NCBI RefSeq assembly: GCF_905147045.1
Contig: NC_065891.1
Coordinates: 12,781,001-12,845,000 of the forward strand
Reading direction: 5' to 3'
Source of the DNA: Nymphalis io
Lineage: Eukaryota > Arthropoda > Insecta > Lepidoptera > Nymphalidae
Length of the DNA stretch: 64,000 nucleotides
The position numbers were made by a program, and so were the translations under genes. Of this stretch, positions 1-12,650 are shown piece by piece. The notes beneath the pieces are model-generated. The model saw only the letters and a list, made by a program, of their open reading frames with translations. It was not told the origin of the DNA and searched no databases. Each line of letters begins with the position of its first letter. The stretch's first letter is position 1.

Positions 1-81
1 GCCAGTTGCTACAAAAAGCTGAAAGAATCGGGATTCACAGCTACTGATGCAAGGAAGAAGACTTCACAAGTTACAACTTAG
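1..81 (+). CDS. possible last coding exon, 3' end only (weak)
   Basis: From base 1 the + strand reads 26 codons without a stop (ASCYKKLKESGFTATDARKK...) and ends at TAG, 79-81. The residues are mixed and hydrophilic, unlike the Lys/Asn/Ile/Phe/Tyr-rich translation of the surrounding AT-rich DNA. It could be the tail of a terminal exon that starts before the window. I do not recognise the protein, and 26 codons is short enough to be chance. No clear polyadenylation signal was picked out just downstream. Confidence 0.2.
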   Translation, partial: ASCYKKLKESGFTATDARKKTSQVTT

Positions 82-1074
82 TGCATTCCATGTAAAAAAC
101 CATTTTGCTTACAATGTTATAACGAATCTCACTAATTGCCAGTGGACTTTATTCAAATAATAATGCTTTTCAATAAACCAGTTCATGCTACCAACCAATA
201 AAAAAAAATTGGCGGGACATTGGTGTTTTATTATTCCCAATTCACTGCTCATACGTCTGCAAAATATTATAGACGTAGCTCTCACGTCCAGTCTACAAAA
301 CCCCATTCAAAAAGAATAGGCTCGTGCATTATCGAAATTAAAGCACGGGCGTCACAGCAGTAGCCAAAATGCATTATATATAATGCACGGACAGGCAACG
401 TGTTAATCATATTATTGTTTTTTTTTTACAAACACAATCATGCTAAGAGCGTAACTTTGTAAGGCAGCTGCTTTAAGTCCACCATCTGTTCTTAGAAATT
501 GCACCGAATTTACTAACGAAAGTACTAAAAACTGTGAGTATGCCAAAAATTGTGTAGCTTATTACTTATACTTCAGTTTGCGTTCGATTAACCCATTTAT
601 TTGTTAAACTACCCGCTCTCAGCTTAAACTGTATGTTACGTTGTTTGTATATAAGTTTAGTATTTAATGTAATTTTATCCACCCAATCATTGACACGTAT
701 ATACGGTAAAATTCAAATGAGTTTATTTTTAAATACTTATGTGTAAAAAATGTAACATCTTGTTTTTTATGAAGTGAATAAATTAAATGAAATTGATATA
801 TAGTGAAAGAAGTCATTTTTCTTATCTCTGGGCTGTTACGGAACTTGACAGAAAAATGTAGCAATTTTTAATTGGCTCGAACCGATACTTGATATTAGAC
901 TTGTGTCTGAGGCTAGACTGAGGGATGGTCCTCTTTATAAGCATATTTGGTTGTTCAATCGGTTTTGATTTGTCACTTGACCAACAAGGCGTCAATTATA
1001 TGCTTATATATAAACTTTATTAGTGCCATTTCCAAATATTATTTACTCCATGCGCATACATTCTCAATACTTAC

Positions 1075-1131
1075 GTTGAATTGAAGTTATCCATCGGCTG
1101 TTTTTCTTTTGCCGCCATTTTGCCGAAATAT
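1075..1131 (-). CDS. probable start-codon exon of an unidentified gene
   Basis: Read on the - strand this 57-base block has a good acceptor on its 5' side (a T-run and a TTAAC branch-like motif, then TATTTCAG), an ATG at 1118-1116 in good context (CAAAATGGCG), and a consensus donor GTAAGT at 1074-1069. The coding part is 14 codons plus 2 bases: MAAKEKQPMDNFNS and then a split codon beginning AC. Acceptor, Kozak-like start and perfect donor together make a real exon likely. The next exon must lie before base 1 or be unrecognised in 1-1070; the first acceptor I tried near the window edge runs quickly into a stop. The protein is not recognisable from so few residues. A possible upstream untranslated exon is at 7163-7262. 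Confidence 0.5.
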
Positions 1132-2164
1132 CTGAAATACGAATGTTAAATTAACTAAAAAAAAACAAATTCTCAATTTATATATTATCTTTAAAATGTT
1201 AACGGGAATACTTTGAAATTAAAAGTATTTTATATTATCTTTTGTTAATAAAAGTCATGTATCTGCTAGAAGTTTTTATTAAGTTTTATTTTCGATGGAA
1301 ATAAACAGGAGTAGTATATGTACATCGCATTCAGCATAAAACTTTAGCTAATTAAAAACTTGTTTATTTTGTTTTAAAAACTTTTATATAAAAGTTCATA
1401 TTGTTTAATAGAAGTTCGTGACAATAGTGGACATTTCGTTACATTTTACAGCAATTCGATAGTTTGAGATTTTTTTACGAGGAATTTTATTTATTGTTCT
1501 CCTTGTAATTATTTTAATAATTTAATATATATCGATCTAAAGTGCTAATTTATAAGGTTTTAAGCTCGAGCATATTACATACAAATAATTATTTTAAGTT
1601 ATATAGGGAAGATTTCTATTAAATCGGTTAAAACACCATCGGAAGTTACATTGAAATAGTTTATACAAGTACTATTCAAATAGCCTTGGGAGTTATCTTG
1701 AATCAATTGAATCTGAGATCAGAAACGGTGAATACTTCACTATCTTGTCGATATCTCGAGTTAAAGAGCAAATAAGAATACGAAGGAAATATTACATGCA
1801 TTCGAAATGTAATCTTACTTTGATAATAAGTTAAGTTTATTGAAACAAGTTACACGTACGAAATATTTATGAGGAAAAACGATGAACTTGTGAAGTTTTT
1901 GTACATTATTTAAATGTTGGCTAATTAGTAACGAATAATTTCCTCACGTTAGTTATTTATTTTATTTACATACCAATAAGCATTTTAATAATTTTATACC
2001 CTGAATCATTTTAATTTTCAAAACTAATTATAATACTACTAATTTTGGTAGGTATTTAAATTTTAAATAACATCATTTTTATCCGTAATGTGTATACGTT
2101 TTAAATATTTAGTAGAGCTTGGACACTCGTGCTGATTACCTCGTATTACGAGTGAGTTTCTTGT

Positions 2165-2240
2165 TATATTATAAATTACGTGAAAATTCTTTAGTGCTTG
2201 CTCGAGTTTGAATCCGCGATATTTGGTTAAAATTTACCTT
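2165..2240 (-). repeat. S1 SINE fragment, degenerate
   Basis: The block reads like the reverse complement of the S1 head: a gtgaaaattctttagtgct segment, then a box-B-like GAGTTTGAATCC and a GGTTAA. It is heavily mutated. Confidence 0.4.
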
Positions 2241-3060
2241 ATATATCCATTCATAATATCAACCATCTACACAAGGAATGCCAGTTATAATTGCATGATA
2301 ATACAATTAATAATTATTATTAAAGTACAGCATCTTTTAAATATTTTTGCTACACATATGCATGGGGTCAACGCCCTGAAAACTTGATTGCATTTTATAC
2401 AATGCTTTTGGACAAGTCAATTTTCGTGAACGATTCCGAAATAACAAGTTCCTTACGAATTTTATTACTAATTTGAATTTATTGGGATTGAATTTGAAAA
2501 TTAAGTAAGAAAATATTATTTTATATAAGGAAAAAAAATATTTAGTATTACGTTATTCAACTTAGACTTTTGTTACTGACTTTGCTTGTGAATCATTTCG
2601 TTGAATTTATTTCACAGTGGGTTTGTTTATTATTTAAAACTAAAAGATTAATATTTTTGGTATAAAATGTCCTTAAATAAAAAACAATATAATCAAGTCT
2701 GCGAGATCTTCTGTTCAAGGCCTAATGATTGTCGTTTGTAATTGCAACAAGAACCAATAAAACTTATCGTTCTCACCAAGGTAAAGTAAAATTAAATGAG
2801 GTCGAACAAGGTCAAATTTCTTGAACACTTGTTCGGAACACTAAACCCTAAACGCGAGAAGAACTCAAAAGGGTTTTTGTTTTCAATTGTTTTTGTGTTG
2901 TTATTGAGGAGCTCACATGTATTCATTGTGGTGATAGCATTGATTTACTGACATATGTTGCCTCGGGAATAGGGAGAAGTTTAACAGTATGAAGCTGTAA
3001 AATTTGGATTTATATATACTTTACAATGATATATATTTATAAATAATAAAAAAGTATACG

Positions 3061-3300
3061 TCAATAACAGCCTGTAAATGTCACACTGCTAGACTGAGAC
3101 CCTTTTCCTTTTGAGGAGAAGGCTTGGAGCTTATTTCATAACGTTGCGTACGGTTTCATACGTTCCTTAGCGGTTTGGTGGACACACATATGGCAAATTA
3201 TCATCCGGCACTTGTAGGCTTCCCTATTAATGCTCATTTGAACTCGCAGTCTTCGATTGAGAATCACGTAATCTAGTCACTGGGCCATGATTATATATAG
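3061..3300 (-). repeat. S1 SINE, degenerate full-length copy
   Basis: It starts with the S1 tail in reverse (AACAGCCTGTAAATGTCACA), has the TTTTGAGGAGAAGGC block and ends with the head remnant CACTGGGCCATG. Many substitutions make it an old copy. Confidence 0.6.
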
Positions 3301-5589
3301 CCATACAATTTCACGTTGTAATCAATACGAGCGTTTTCTGAAAACATTGTATCTGCGTATTACTTGGAGCAGCCAGATATCTCTGTTGCCAGCATCTGGT
3401 ACCAATGTTATCGATAGAGTCTTAGGTAAATGACGTTTAAAATCCTAAGCCTGATGTTACCTGAGATAATAATGAATATTATTAAATAGAACTTTAATAC
3501 TACTGGCAGAGAGTACAAATTGTAATGATTGATTAATATTAAGCAAGGAACTGGAATTAATAATTCAATTAGTAAAACCTTTATATTTGTTTTGGAGCAA
3601 AATAGATAGCAGTTAAAAACATCTTAAAAAGTCAATTATCTAAAGTTAAGAAGCAAACTTTATTATTTTTTTATAACACAAATATAAAAAAAAATTCACA
3701 ACTGAAAGATCTCTCTTCTCCCTAAATAAATAATAACCTTCCTTTATTTCATTTCAATAGTCCAATGAAAACAATTTCGCTTAAAAAATAATAAAATTTA
3801 TGATATAATGGTAATATTTAGCTGCTCAGTAGAAATCTCTATGAAGTTTCATTTAAAATAAAATTCAAAATAATAGCCGGTCTCGACTTTGAACGGTGAA
3901 TTTATCCTGTGCTATGTTTTAGATAAGGATTAGTACTACTACTACAGTTATTAGTTTTTCCTTTTTTTAACATAAAAATAATCACTATAAGTTATCTATA
4001 AAATATAGGCATATTCCTCGCCAATTTTCTGTTTGTTACCTATAAATCGCTTATACAAAGTTTTTATACGTTATAGTTTTGGCAACGTTTGCTTCCAAAG
4101 CATCTGGAGCGAAAATTTTCTCTCCGACTTATGAACAAAACTTACTTCTTTGTAATATTAATATATACGTATAGAGTCGACCAGTTACAGCAAGGTTAGA
4201 CCAGTTACAGCAAAATGGAGTACATTTTGATGAAAAGTAATAAAGTAATTATGATATTGATAAATCTTATTTTCCTTGCCTTAAATGGTATCGTCATTGA
4301 AACTAACTTATTGTAAATTGGTAATGAAAATTTTTTAAGAAAAAAAAATTTACGCGACAAAATCATTCATTCTTTTTTAAGTCATTTCATATCTTTCCAA
4401 ATAGACTTTTAATTATTAAGTTGATGTGTACAATTGTATAAAATCGAATGGAATGCTCGTTGTTTTTTTCTCGATTCGTTCTTTCTATAAATGTTATAAA
4501 ACACGATTTTCGTCTTTAATATTATACTCACGTCTGAATAAAATTTTCACATCATTTTCGTATTGTAAGCTTCCGTGTGGTGGTCTTGTAGTGGTTTATT
4601 ATTAAGCAAGCTTAACCACACACTGTTCTCGTGCATTATAAACCGGAACTCAAAACAAACCTTAATCTTTTTCAAGGCAAGTATTAAATTGTTCTGATCT
4701 GACCTGACTGTATTAAAGAAAAGTTATATAGTTCATTTTGTAACGCAACATAAGATTATCAAATTTGAAACTTACAACCAAACACGATTGTAAGATGACA
4801 GAAAGTGCGATAGATATGCGATATTGGCTTTGATAGTAATTAAAGGATTTATAGTTAATACGCATCAAAACAATTAACACTGTAAGTGGGGTTTGTGCGT
4901 GTGTGTGTGTGTGTGATATAATAGGAGTTTTCTCATAGAATATTTGCTTATACCAAAAGTTTATAAAGAAAATTGACATTTTAAATTAAATGTTTGAAAA
5001 TAAAAGTTATCCTAACAGTTTAAAAATACATATAACATTGTGTATGTCAAATTTTTCAATTTAGAACTTAATATAGAGTTATTTATACCAAAGACAAGGC
5101 ACATGCTATTCATAAGCCACATATGAAAACTGAGATGGTGAAGCTAAGAAAAACTAACAGGATAGTTAAAGATAATACTTACAGTAATTTAGCAAATGTG
5201 TTCTTACATAATATACATTGTAAATTTTATGTTTTCTATATATATATTCAAAAAAATATTTAATATTTTGTTAGAAACAATGGCAAACATTGTATAAACA
5301 AGAGAAATAAAGAAAAACTTATAGCACCATGGTTTTGTTTACGCAAAATCAATTCATAATTCATTGGGCATGGTGTTCGCTTCTATAATAGAATTCCTAA
5401 AATACTTTTACCTTTGCCAATTAAAAAAAAATTAAATCACATATCAAGAAAACTTTGATTTATAAGTCGTCGTACTCGATAAAATTACATTCATAATAAA
5501 AAAGTGTCTAGATAGTATTCGCTGATTTCCATAATGGATAAATAATATTTCAATCGTGTTGTATTGTCAATGAGTAAGTAATGAGTATC

Positions 5590-5715
5590 TTTCCGGTTCT
5601 TTACGTAGAATCTACATTTCAAACTGGTGGTAGCTTTAAATTTCATTTAATCTTACAAAATGACGATCCAAAAGTGCAAGAGCCTACTGGAATAAAGTAG
5701 ATTTTAAATACATAT
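5590..5715 (+). repeat. LINE 3'-end remnant
   Basis: The stretch contains 'aaatgacgatccaaaagtgc' and 'agcctactggaataaagta', which I recall as a common lepidopteran retroelement 3' tail. No coding part is left. The identification rests on memory of the family and no second copy is present in this window. Confidence 0.4.
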
Positions 5716-7162
5716 AGATTTGATTGGATATGATTACCTTTTGTTTAAGAATTTATATAACAATAAACCGTGATGGGATGTATGTTTTACCCTTTGGTCA
5801 AGGCAAAGAATTCACACAAAGGTTAAAGATATCACGGAACTTTCATGTTCTTCACGAGAAAAAGTGACATAAATTCCATATAATCTTTCAAATTTTATTA
5901 ATAACGAAGAGTATGATAAAAAAGATTAAAATACTCATGCTACGGTTTTTTATTTATAAACAGAACACAGTCACCAATATCCATATTTATAACTTAAAAA
6001 ACAAATAACTTTCATGCAAACTTTTATTCTTTATAAATCAAACACTTACTTAAATTTACAAAAAGAAAATTAGAAAGCATTTTCAATATTCCTAGCTTCA
6101 TAAGTAACGATTTCCACATTTGACCCTATTTAGGAGATTTATAAAGGAGATTATTTTTTTATTGTTCGCGTTATCAATATATACTTACTTTATTTATTTA
6201 TACAGCTTTATTTTTTAAATTAATGGCATTACAAAATATTTGTGACCATACTTTAAATTGATTTTATATTCAATTTATATATTTATAAAAATCCATTGAA
6301 TCCGCTCGATAGTCTTATAAGTTTTATTTTCAAGGGCTAGGTCGCAATCGCAGTGCCTCTTTATGAATAAAATATGTTGGCTAATGCAATAAAAAATCAT
6401 CTAAATCAGTGAAAATATCACGTAATATACACACGAAATACAGTTAAGCGCTGACATCCTCTTCCCTTTTTAAAGTCGGCTATAATTAAACAATAACAAT
6501 AAAAAAACTCAAGATTTATTTATTTATTTGTTAAAACATACTTACAACATACATATAAAGCATTGAAAAAATTAACTTATAAAACAATAATAGTAGGTAT
6601 ATTTAATATGCATGTCAATTTCCAGTGTACATATCACTTCTAGATAATTGAATAATTTATGAATAGAATAAGGAAAGATTTTATGAAGCTAAATTAATAA
6701 TTTATTATATAAAGAATTTTCTTTTATCGATTGTCCGTAATTACGTTATTTTAGCTATATAACAACGAATAAATTGAAATATTCAAATATAATGTTTACT
6801 GAGCAACGTCTCAAATAATCTTTAAGTTGAAGATTTAATTAATTCATTCCAATGATAAAAATATTTGAAACGAAAGTTCTTCGGTAACGGAGTTTAACAC
6901 TTAAAATTACTTCGTTCCAAAGCAATAAATTTCGACAGCACGTGGATGATACTCTTGATATTAAATGTATAAAAGTAAAGTACCCAGTAACGGGGCTCAA
7001 CAAACCTTTTAATAAGTATTTAAAATTATATGAAAAATAATCGTGTTATTTAAATAAAATATCAATAAAACACGTTCGAACAGTTTTCATTGTATCGTGT
7101 TATCACAAAAAAAAAAAACAATATATATTTAAATGAACAGAAACTTAAAAAAAATTACGTAC

Positions 7163-7262
7163 CTTCGAAAAAAAAACACTTGTTATTTATGCGCGGGAAT
7201 TATTAAAAAATATAAACAGTGCGAATGTCACTACATTTGAGAGCTGACTGACTTGACAAACG
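7163..7262 (-). promoter_or_regulatory. possible untranslated first exon and promoter of the - strand gene
   Basis: On the - strand a donor-like CGAAG|GTACGT lies at 7163/7162. Upstream of it is a less AT-biased stretch with several TCAGT copies, the arthropod initiator motif, around 7240-7260. This would suit a short 5' untranslated exon spliced to the acceptor at 1131. The link is inference from splice motifs and spacing; transcript reads would decide it. Confidence 0.3.
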
Positions 7263-7691
7263 AAATACTGACATGCGCTTGAGTTGTATCAAAACTCAAC
7301 CTTGCAAATAATTTTGTACCTAATCACTACGACTTAAAGTCTAAAATATTAAGTTAATCTGTTAACATTTTTTTAAAGGACACAAATAAGTGCAGTATGA
7401 TCAATCGAGTCTTGTACTTTTGTTTAGCACGAAAATCATTCTTATTTCTATAGACATAAATGTCACAAAATAGTTATTTTAATTCAAAATAACATTACAA
7501 TATAACCTACTTAAAGCTATTATCTTAAAAAACCTACTCATTGTCTTCTTACAATTAATAAGATAATACTTATGACACAAAGTTTTAAGCATTTATTTGA
7601 TCAAATTGTAGGTGGAGGTTATTTTTTATTATTTATTTTTATTAATATTATTAATATGGAATTAAAATGATAATTCAATATGAATGACGTA

Positions 7692-8480
<789 letters not shown>

Positions 8481-8484
8481 TTCT

Positions 8485-8755
8485 TTATAGTGGCTAGTTG
8501 GTTGCGATTGAGGGATCGAATCCCAACCTATAACACTAAAAGTTATTGAATTTATATCAAGAATATTTCACAGCTCCGAGTTGAAATCTTTGCAATATTC
8601 CATCGCAATGGAAGTACATAATACAGTCGTACACCGATCTCTCTCTGTGTTGGATTGCTGTCTCATCCCACTATGGGAGTAAGGGGATGTGGTGTACTTA
8701 TGCTCTAAGATATCTCCCGCTCAGTTGAGAATAGCCGCCGCGGCTAAAATCGTTT
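8485..8755 (+). repeat. S3 SINE, degenerate
   Basis: It has a box-B-like GGGATCGAATCCCAA, then GGATTGCTGTCTCATCCCA, and ends TGAGAATAGCCGCCGCGGCTAAAATCG. These match in order the S3 copies at 43842 and 49199, with many substitutions. Confidence 0.55.
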
Positions 8756-9094
8756 TATATTAAAAAAATGACTCAAAATATAAATCAGAATAAAACCTTA
8801 ACACAACGTGGAAACGTGTAGATAGTATTCTTTACAATGAAATGCTTTGAATATTATCAAAATTAAACACGTTGCATGTTTCATAATTACGCTCTTGTTG
8901 CAAACATCACGTTTTGGTCATATTAAGTTTTATCAAAGAAAATTACAAAAAAATATGACGTTTTAAGCTGTACTTATAATACTTTGTACGAATTTTTCCT
9001 CATTGGATGTTTTTAGAGATATATTCTTATCCGACTTTAAAACGGAAGGATATATTTATTGGTATAGGTTTTTTAAAAAGATAAATAAAAACAA

Positions 9095-9330
9095 CTATAC
9101 AACAATAAAGTTAACGTATTTCAGAATGTATAATTTACACGCAAAAATAGAACAAAGGAATCCAAACTGAGCAACTAAAATATTATTTATGAGATATCCG
9201 CTACAACCGTGAGTCCAAGCAGAAGTAAGGTAACACCAGCCTGGCCAGCCAATAAGATCGGCAAGGCTCATCCCCACAACGATGGCCGACGCGTGATCAA
9301 GTCGAGCTGCTAGACCCCGTATACTTTACA
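9095..9330 (-). other. GC-richer open patch on the - strand, unidentified
   Basis: Bases 9180-9330 are clearly richer in G and C than their surroundings and contain CpGs. The - strand stays open across them (RLDHASAIVVGMSLADLIGW and onward, then GWCYLTSAWTHGCSGYL) before ending in AT-rich sequence. It could be a fragment of a transposon protein or of an unknown family. I do not recognise it, see no splice sites that fit, and give no function. Confidence 0.25.
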
Positions 9331-9362
9331 AGTACCTTACTGTATATTTTACAACACCATAC

Positions 9363-9509
9363 TTATAAACGTTGTGTAGCTGATGCTGATGATAGCGTTG
9401 TTTAATTAATTAAACAATACTGTGTCTTCTTCTTTCGAATGTCAAATCAATAATGACAGAATGAGACAAATCTATGTTTAACTAAACAGTTGCTAAGTGA
9501 CGTTTATAA
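9363..9509 (+). mobile_element. MITE-like element with 10-bp terminal inverted repeats
   Basis: The 147-bp unit starts TTATAAACGT and ends with its exact reverse complement ACGTTTATAA. Inside is 'tcttcttctttcgaatgtca' followed by an AATAATGACAGAA motif. The same internal sequence recurs at 35594-35660 and, inverted and with the same terminal motif, at 57270-57419. It has no coding capacity, as expected for a non-autonomous DNA transposon. Confidence 0.6.
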
Positions 9510-9663
9510 ATGAATTGGTGTTTAAAAATTTGATAAATAAATGTTATATGTCAAATTGTAAACTTTCTATGAAGAAATAAAATAAAATTTATTATTTTTT
9601 ATTATTATTAAGGTTGTTGTTTTAATTGTATAAGTATAAAAATATATAAACAACGTATAGTTT

Positions 9664-9835
9664 TTATGACATTGCTAGGCGGACGGGCAATTGGGCCGCC
9701 TGATGGTAAGTGTTCACCGCCACCCCTAGATATTGGCACTGTAAGAAATATTAATAGGAGTGGTCTTACATCCCCAATGCGCCATCAATGGGAAACTAAC
9801 ATGTCCCTCGTGTTGTAAAATATTTTTTACCGTCA
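9664..9835 (-). repeat. A-family retroposon, partial
   Basis: It contains AGGCGGACGGGCAATTGGGC, CTGATGGTAAGTG and the CCAATGCGCCATCAA block in family order. The promoter-proximal half is missing. Confidence 0.75.
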
Positions 9836-11300
9836 AAATATAATATTTATTATTCTTCACTTATTTAAATATATTACCAGGTTATACATATATTTTGTTA
9901 AAAAAAATTGTATTCAAAAGATACTTGAATTTAATGATAGACATTAAAATACAATAATACAATCAAATATAATTCCATATTTATAACAATAGTAGATTAT
10001 TTCTATATTACTGTCTTTTTATTCGCCTGTCACAAAGTACATTGTTACAAAAATAGAATGGCTGAAAGACGGTAATTTATTTGTAAAAGAAACAATGTGT
10101 CTACATTTTGTAAACGTCAAAGCGTGGCAGATTCTTTTTATCACCCTCATTATTAAGAAAGTAAGATTCAAGAAACGTCAGGCAGACATGAAGTTGATGG
10201 TTATTGAAATTTGAAATAATTTATTCATAACGAAAACCAATAAAAAATGGTGTTAGTGCCAATGTACTCACGAGAATTGATGTGTAAGTATGTGCGCTAA
10301 CGTACTGATCTCACACACACATCAACGTATTTACAATAACAAATCTTACGCTGATATCACCTGACGCTCGAACTCTGTTGGCCCCTACCGTGTATATAGC
10401 GTTAAGATGTTAACATATCAATATGGAGTGGAATAAATCACATTATAGTTTCGTGTCACACAAGACAGTAAAGAACGCCGCCAAGTAGGGAGCATTAAAG
10501 CATAAGATAAGAGATCATCATGCCGTTTGCCGTCACGGCATACGAGTCGGTCTTACCGGTGCCAATATGAGGTATGTTTCATATGAAATAATCTTCGTTC
10601 TAGATTAATACGAAAAATTATTTAAACTCGGTCTCTCCACGGCTGGTCAATTCGACATAAGGTAACCAAACCTTCAATACTCATTAGTGTCATTCTGTAG
10701 CAGTCTTTTCTGTGTATAGTATAATTTCGTCATTTACAAACTTTACGCGCAGTATTAATCTACAGCTTTGGCAACGAGTTTTTTCTTGAACAACATTATA
10801 AGCTAGTTATGGAAAAACAAATTTTAATAACTTCATTGAGTCCTGAAAAAAACAAATCTTTATATCAGTAGGATATGATACCTGTTGAATACTAACATAC
10901 ATATTAATATAAGGTTCTTACACTTGTTAATTATGTATTCATAATATTTAAGGAATTATACATATGATCAAGTTAAGAAATTACATAAAATACAAACCAA
11001 AAAATATTTGTGTAATATATTATTCTGTCTTGTGGAAAGTCGCAATTTCAATGGAAGAAGTAATCCTAGTTGTTGAAAGTTTCTTGAAATACAACAAGTC
11101 ACAAGGGTTTATTTTATAGATACATAAACTGAGAAGTGTGTGCTTTAAGTATTAAAATAATGGTCCTAGCACTTTGCCATGACCTGGCACGAGTAAGATA
11201 AAAGTTTCCCCTGGAGAAATAAAATCATAATATAAGCAATCACTTTACGGATATCGGATATCTCTCTGCTTGTAACTTCTAAATATAACATACTATATTA
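9836..11300. other. non-coding, nothing recognised except a GC-richer patch
   Basis: Mostly AT-rich single-copy-looking DNA. Bases 10330-10600 are less biased, with CpGs and GT donors on both strands, but give no clear exon. Confidence 0.5.
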
Positions 11301-11605
11301 CAGTAACAGCCTGTGAATGTCCCACTGCTGGGCTAAGGCCTCCTCTCACTTTTTGAGGAGAAGGTATGAAGCTTATTCCACCACGCTGCTCCAATGCGGG
11401 TTGGTGAAATATACATGTCGCAGAATTTCAGTGAAAATTGGACACATGCAGGTTTCCTCATGATATTTTCCTTCACCGTATAGCACTAAATTAATTATAA
11501 TCACAAATTAAGCACATGAAAATTTAGTGGTGCTTGCCCGGGTTTGAACCCATGATCATCGGTTAAGATTCACGCGTTCTTACCACTGGGCCATTTCGGC
11601 GTATA
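11301..11605 (-). repeat. S1 SINE, full length
   Basis: A good copy in reverse. It begins with the tail (AACAGCCTGTGAATGTCCCA), includes TTTTTGAGGAGAAGG and ends with the tRNA-like head, box B GGTTTGAACCC and box A region CCACTGGGCCATTTCGGC. The anticodon-loop equivalent resembles tRNA-Lys(CTT). Confidence 0.85.
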
Positions 11606-12059
11606 TCTATAGTATAATAAATATATCATACTATATTATCTAAACTATAATAAAGCACGAAGGTGGTAAATAAATATGTTATTTAATTAGTAGAACAGCG
11701 GTTTTCGTAAATGTCCGCGCCGACATAGCTTTTCTGAAAAAAAAAATAGCTTATTAGAAATCGTATGTAATGGGCTAATGTCCACCTGTATTAATTTCTT
11801 CACCTACATAAACTTAAATTACCTTATTTATTTTAACATGATGGATTTTATATTAAATATATAAGTTAAATACAGAATGCAAGAACATATCTTTATCGGC
11901 AAAGACACAACCATATCATCTTATAAGTACGCTCAAATTTCTTCATACTAATCTGTATATATAACGGTCAAGTAGACCTTTTACTTCGCTTGATGCAAGC
12001 CCGCTACTATCCACTATCCACTAATCACTTCCACTAATCAATCCATTTATCATATATTC

Positions 12060-12240
12060 AACCGCCAAACAGCAGTACCTGTGTTGTGGTGTCCCAGCTT
12101 GAACGGTGAATAGCCAGCGTACATACACAATGAAAGTAATGTCTAAGTTGCCAAAGTTGGTGGCACATTGGCAATGGCGACCATCAATTAGATGGTTAGT
12201 ATTTCATATAGTGCCAATATTTATAGGTGGTGCACTTACG
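12060..12240 (+). repeat. A-family retroposon, degenerate
   Basis: In order it shows CCGCCAAACAGCAGTACCTG, CAGCTTGAACGGTGAATAGC and GTTGGTGGCACATTGGCAAT. The A-rich end is eroded. Confidence 0.65.
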
Positions 12241-12419
12241 ATGAAATGACCCAATTAGCTCACCTATTTTAAGAATTGAAAATAACATTGATTTATAATG
12301 TATAACCGTATACTAAGATTGAAAAAAAGTATTCATATTTATACAGAATCCATATTCAAATTATATTAAATAATGATAATCTGTTATATAATTAAACGTA
12401 TTTTCCAAGTCAATTAACA

Positions 12420-12650
12420 AATTATAAATGTCGGACTGCTCTGCAATTTCATGTCAAAAGCTGCTCTAATGCGTATTGGATGCAAACGTAGCAGAAAATC
12501 ATCCAACACGAATAGGATTAACTCATGATGTTATCGACCACTGCATAAATAATAAACACTAACTAAACAAATGAAAACTCAGTTACTTGCCCAGATCTGA
12601 AACTGAGACCCCCGGTAGGAAACTAACTACTGCACTATCTTGGCTCCATG
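12420..12650 (-). repeat. S1 SINE, degenerate
   Basis: Eroded S1 segments occur in reverse order: GCTGCTCTAATGCGTATTGG, ACTCATGATGTTATCGACCA and TTGCCCAGATCTGAAACTGA. Confidence 0.5.

Larger units (their letters stand above)
1132..7162 (-). other. non-coding, probable first intron of the - strand gene
   Basis: If the exons at 1075-1131 and 7163-7262 belong together, this ~6 kb is their intron. It is AT-rich with no convincing exon. It holds worn S1 fragments near 2165-2240 and 3061-3300, a LINE 3'-end remnant near 5590-5715, a short (GT)n run at 4897-4916 and a 20-bp tandem duplication near 4177-4216. Confidence 0.35.

Noticed and set aside
4713..4979. 88-codon - strand open frame
   Set aside because: Composition is typical of AT-rich non-coding DNA with a (GT)n run translated as alternating Thr/His; no family resemblance.
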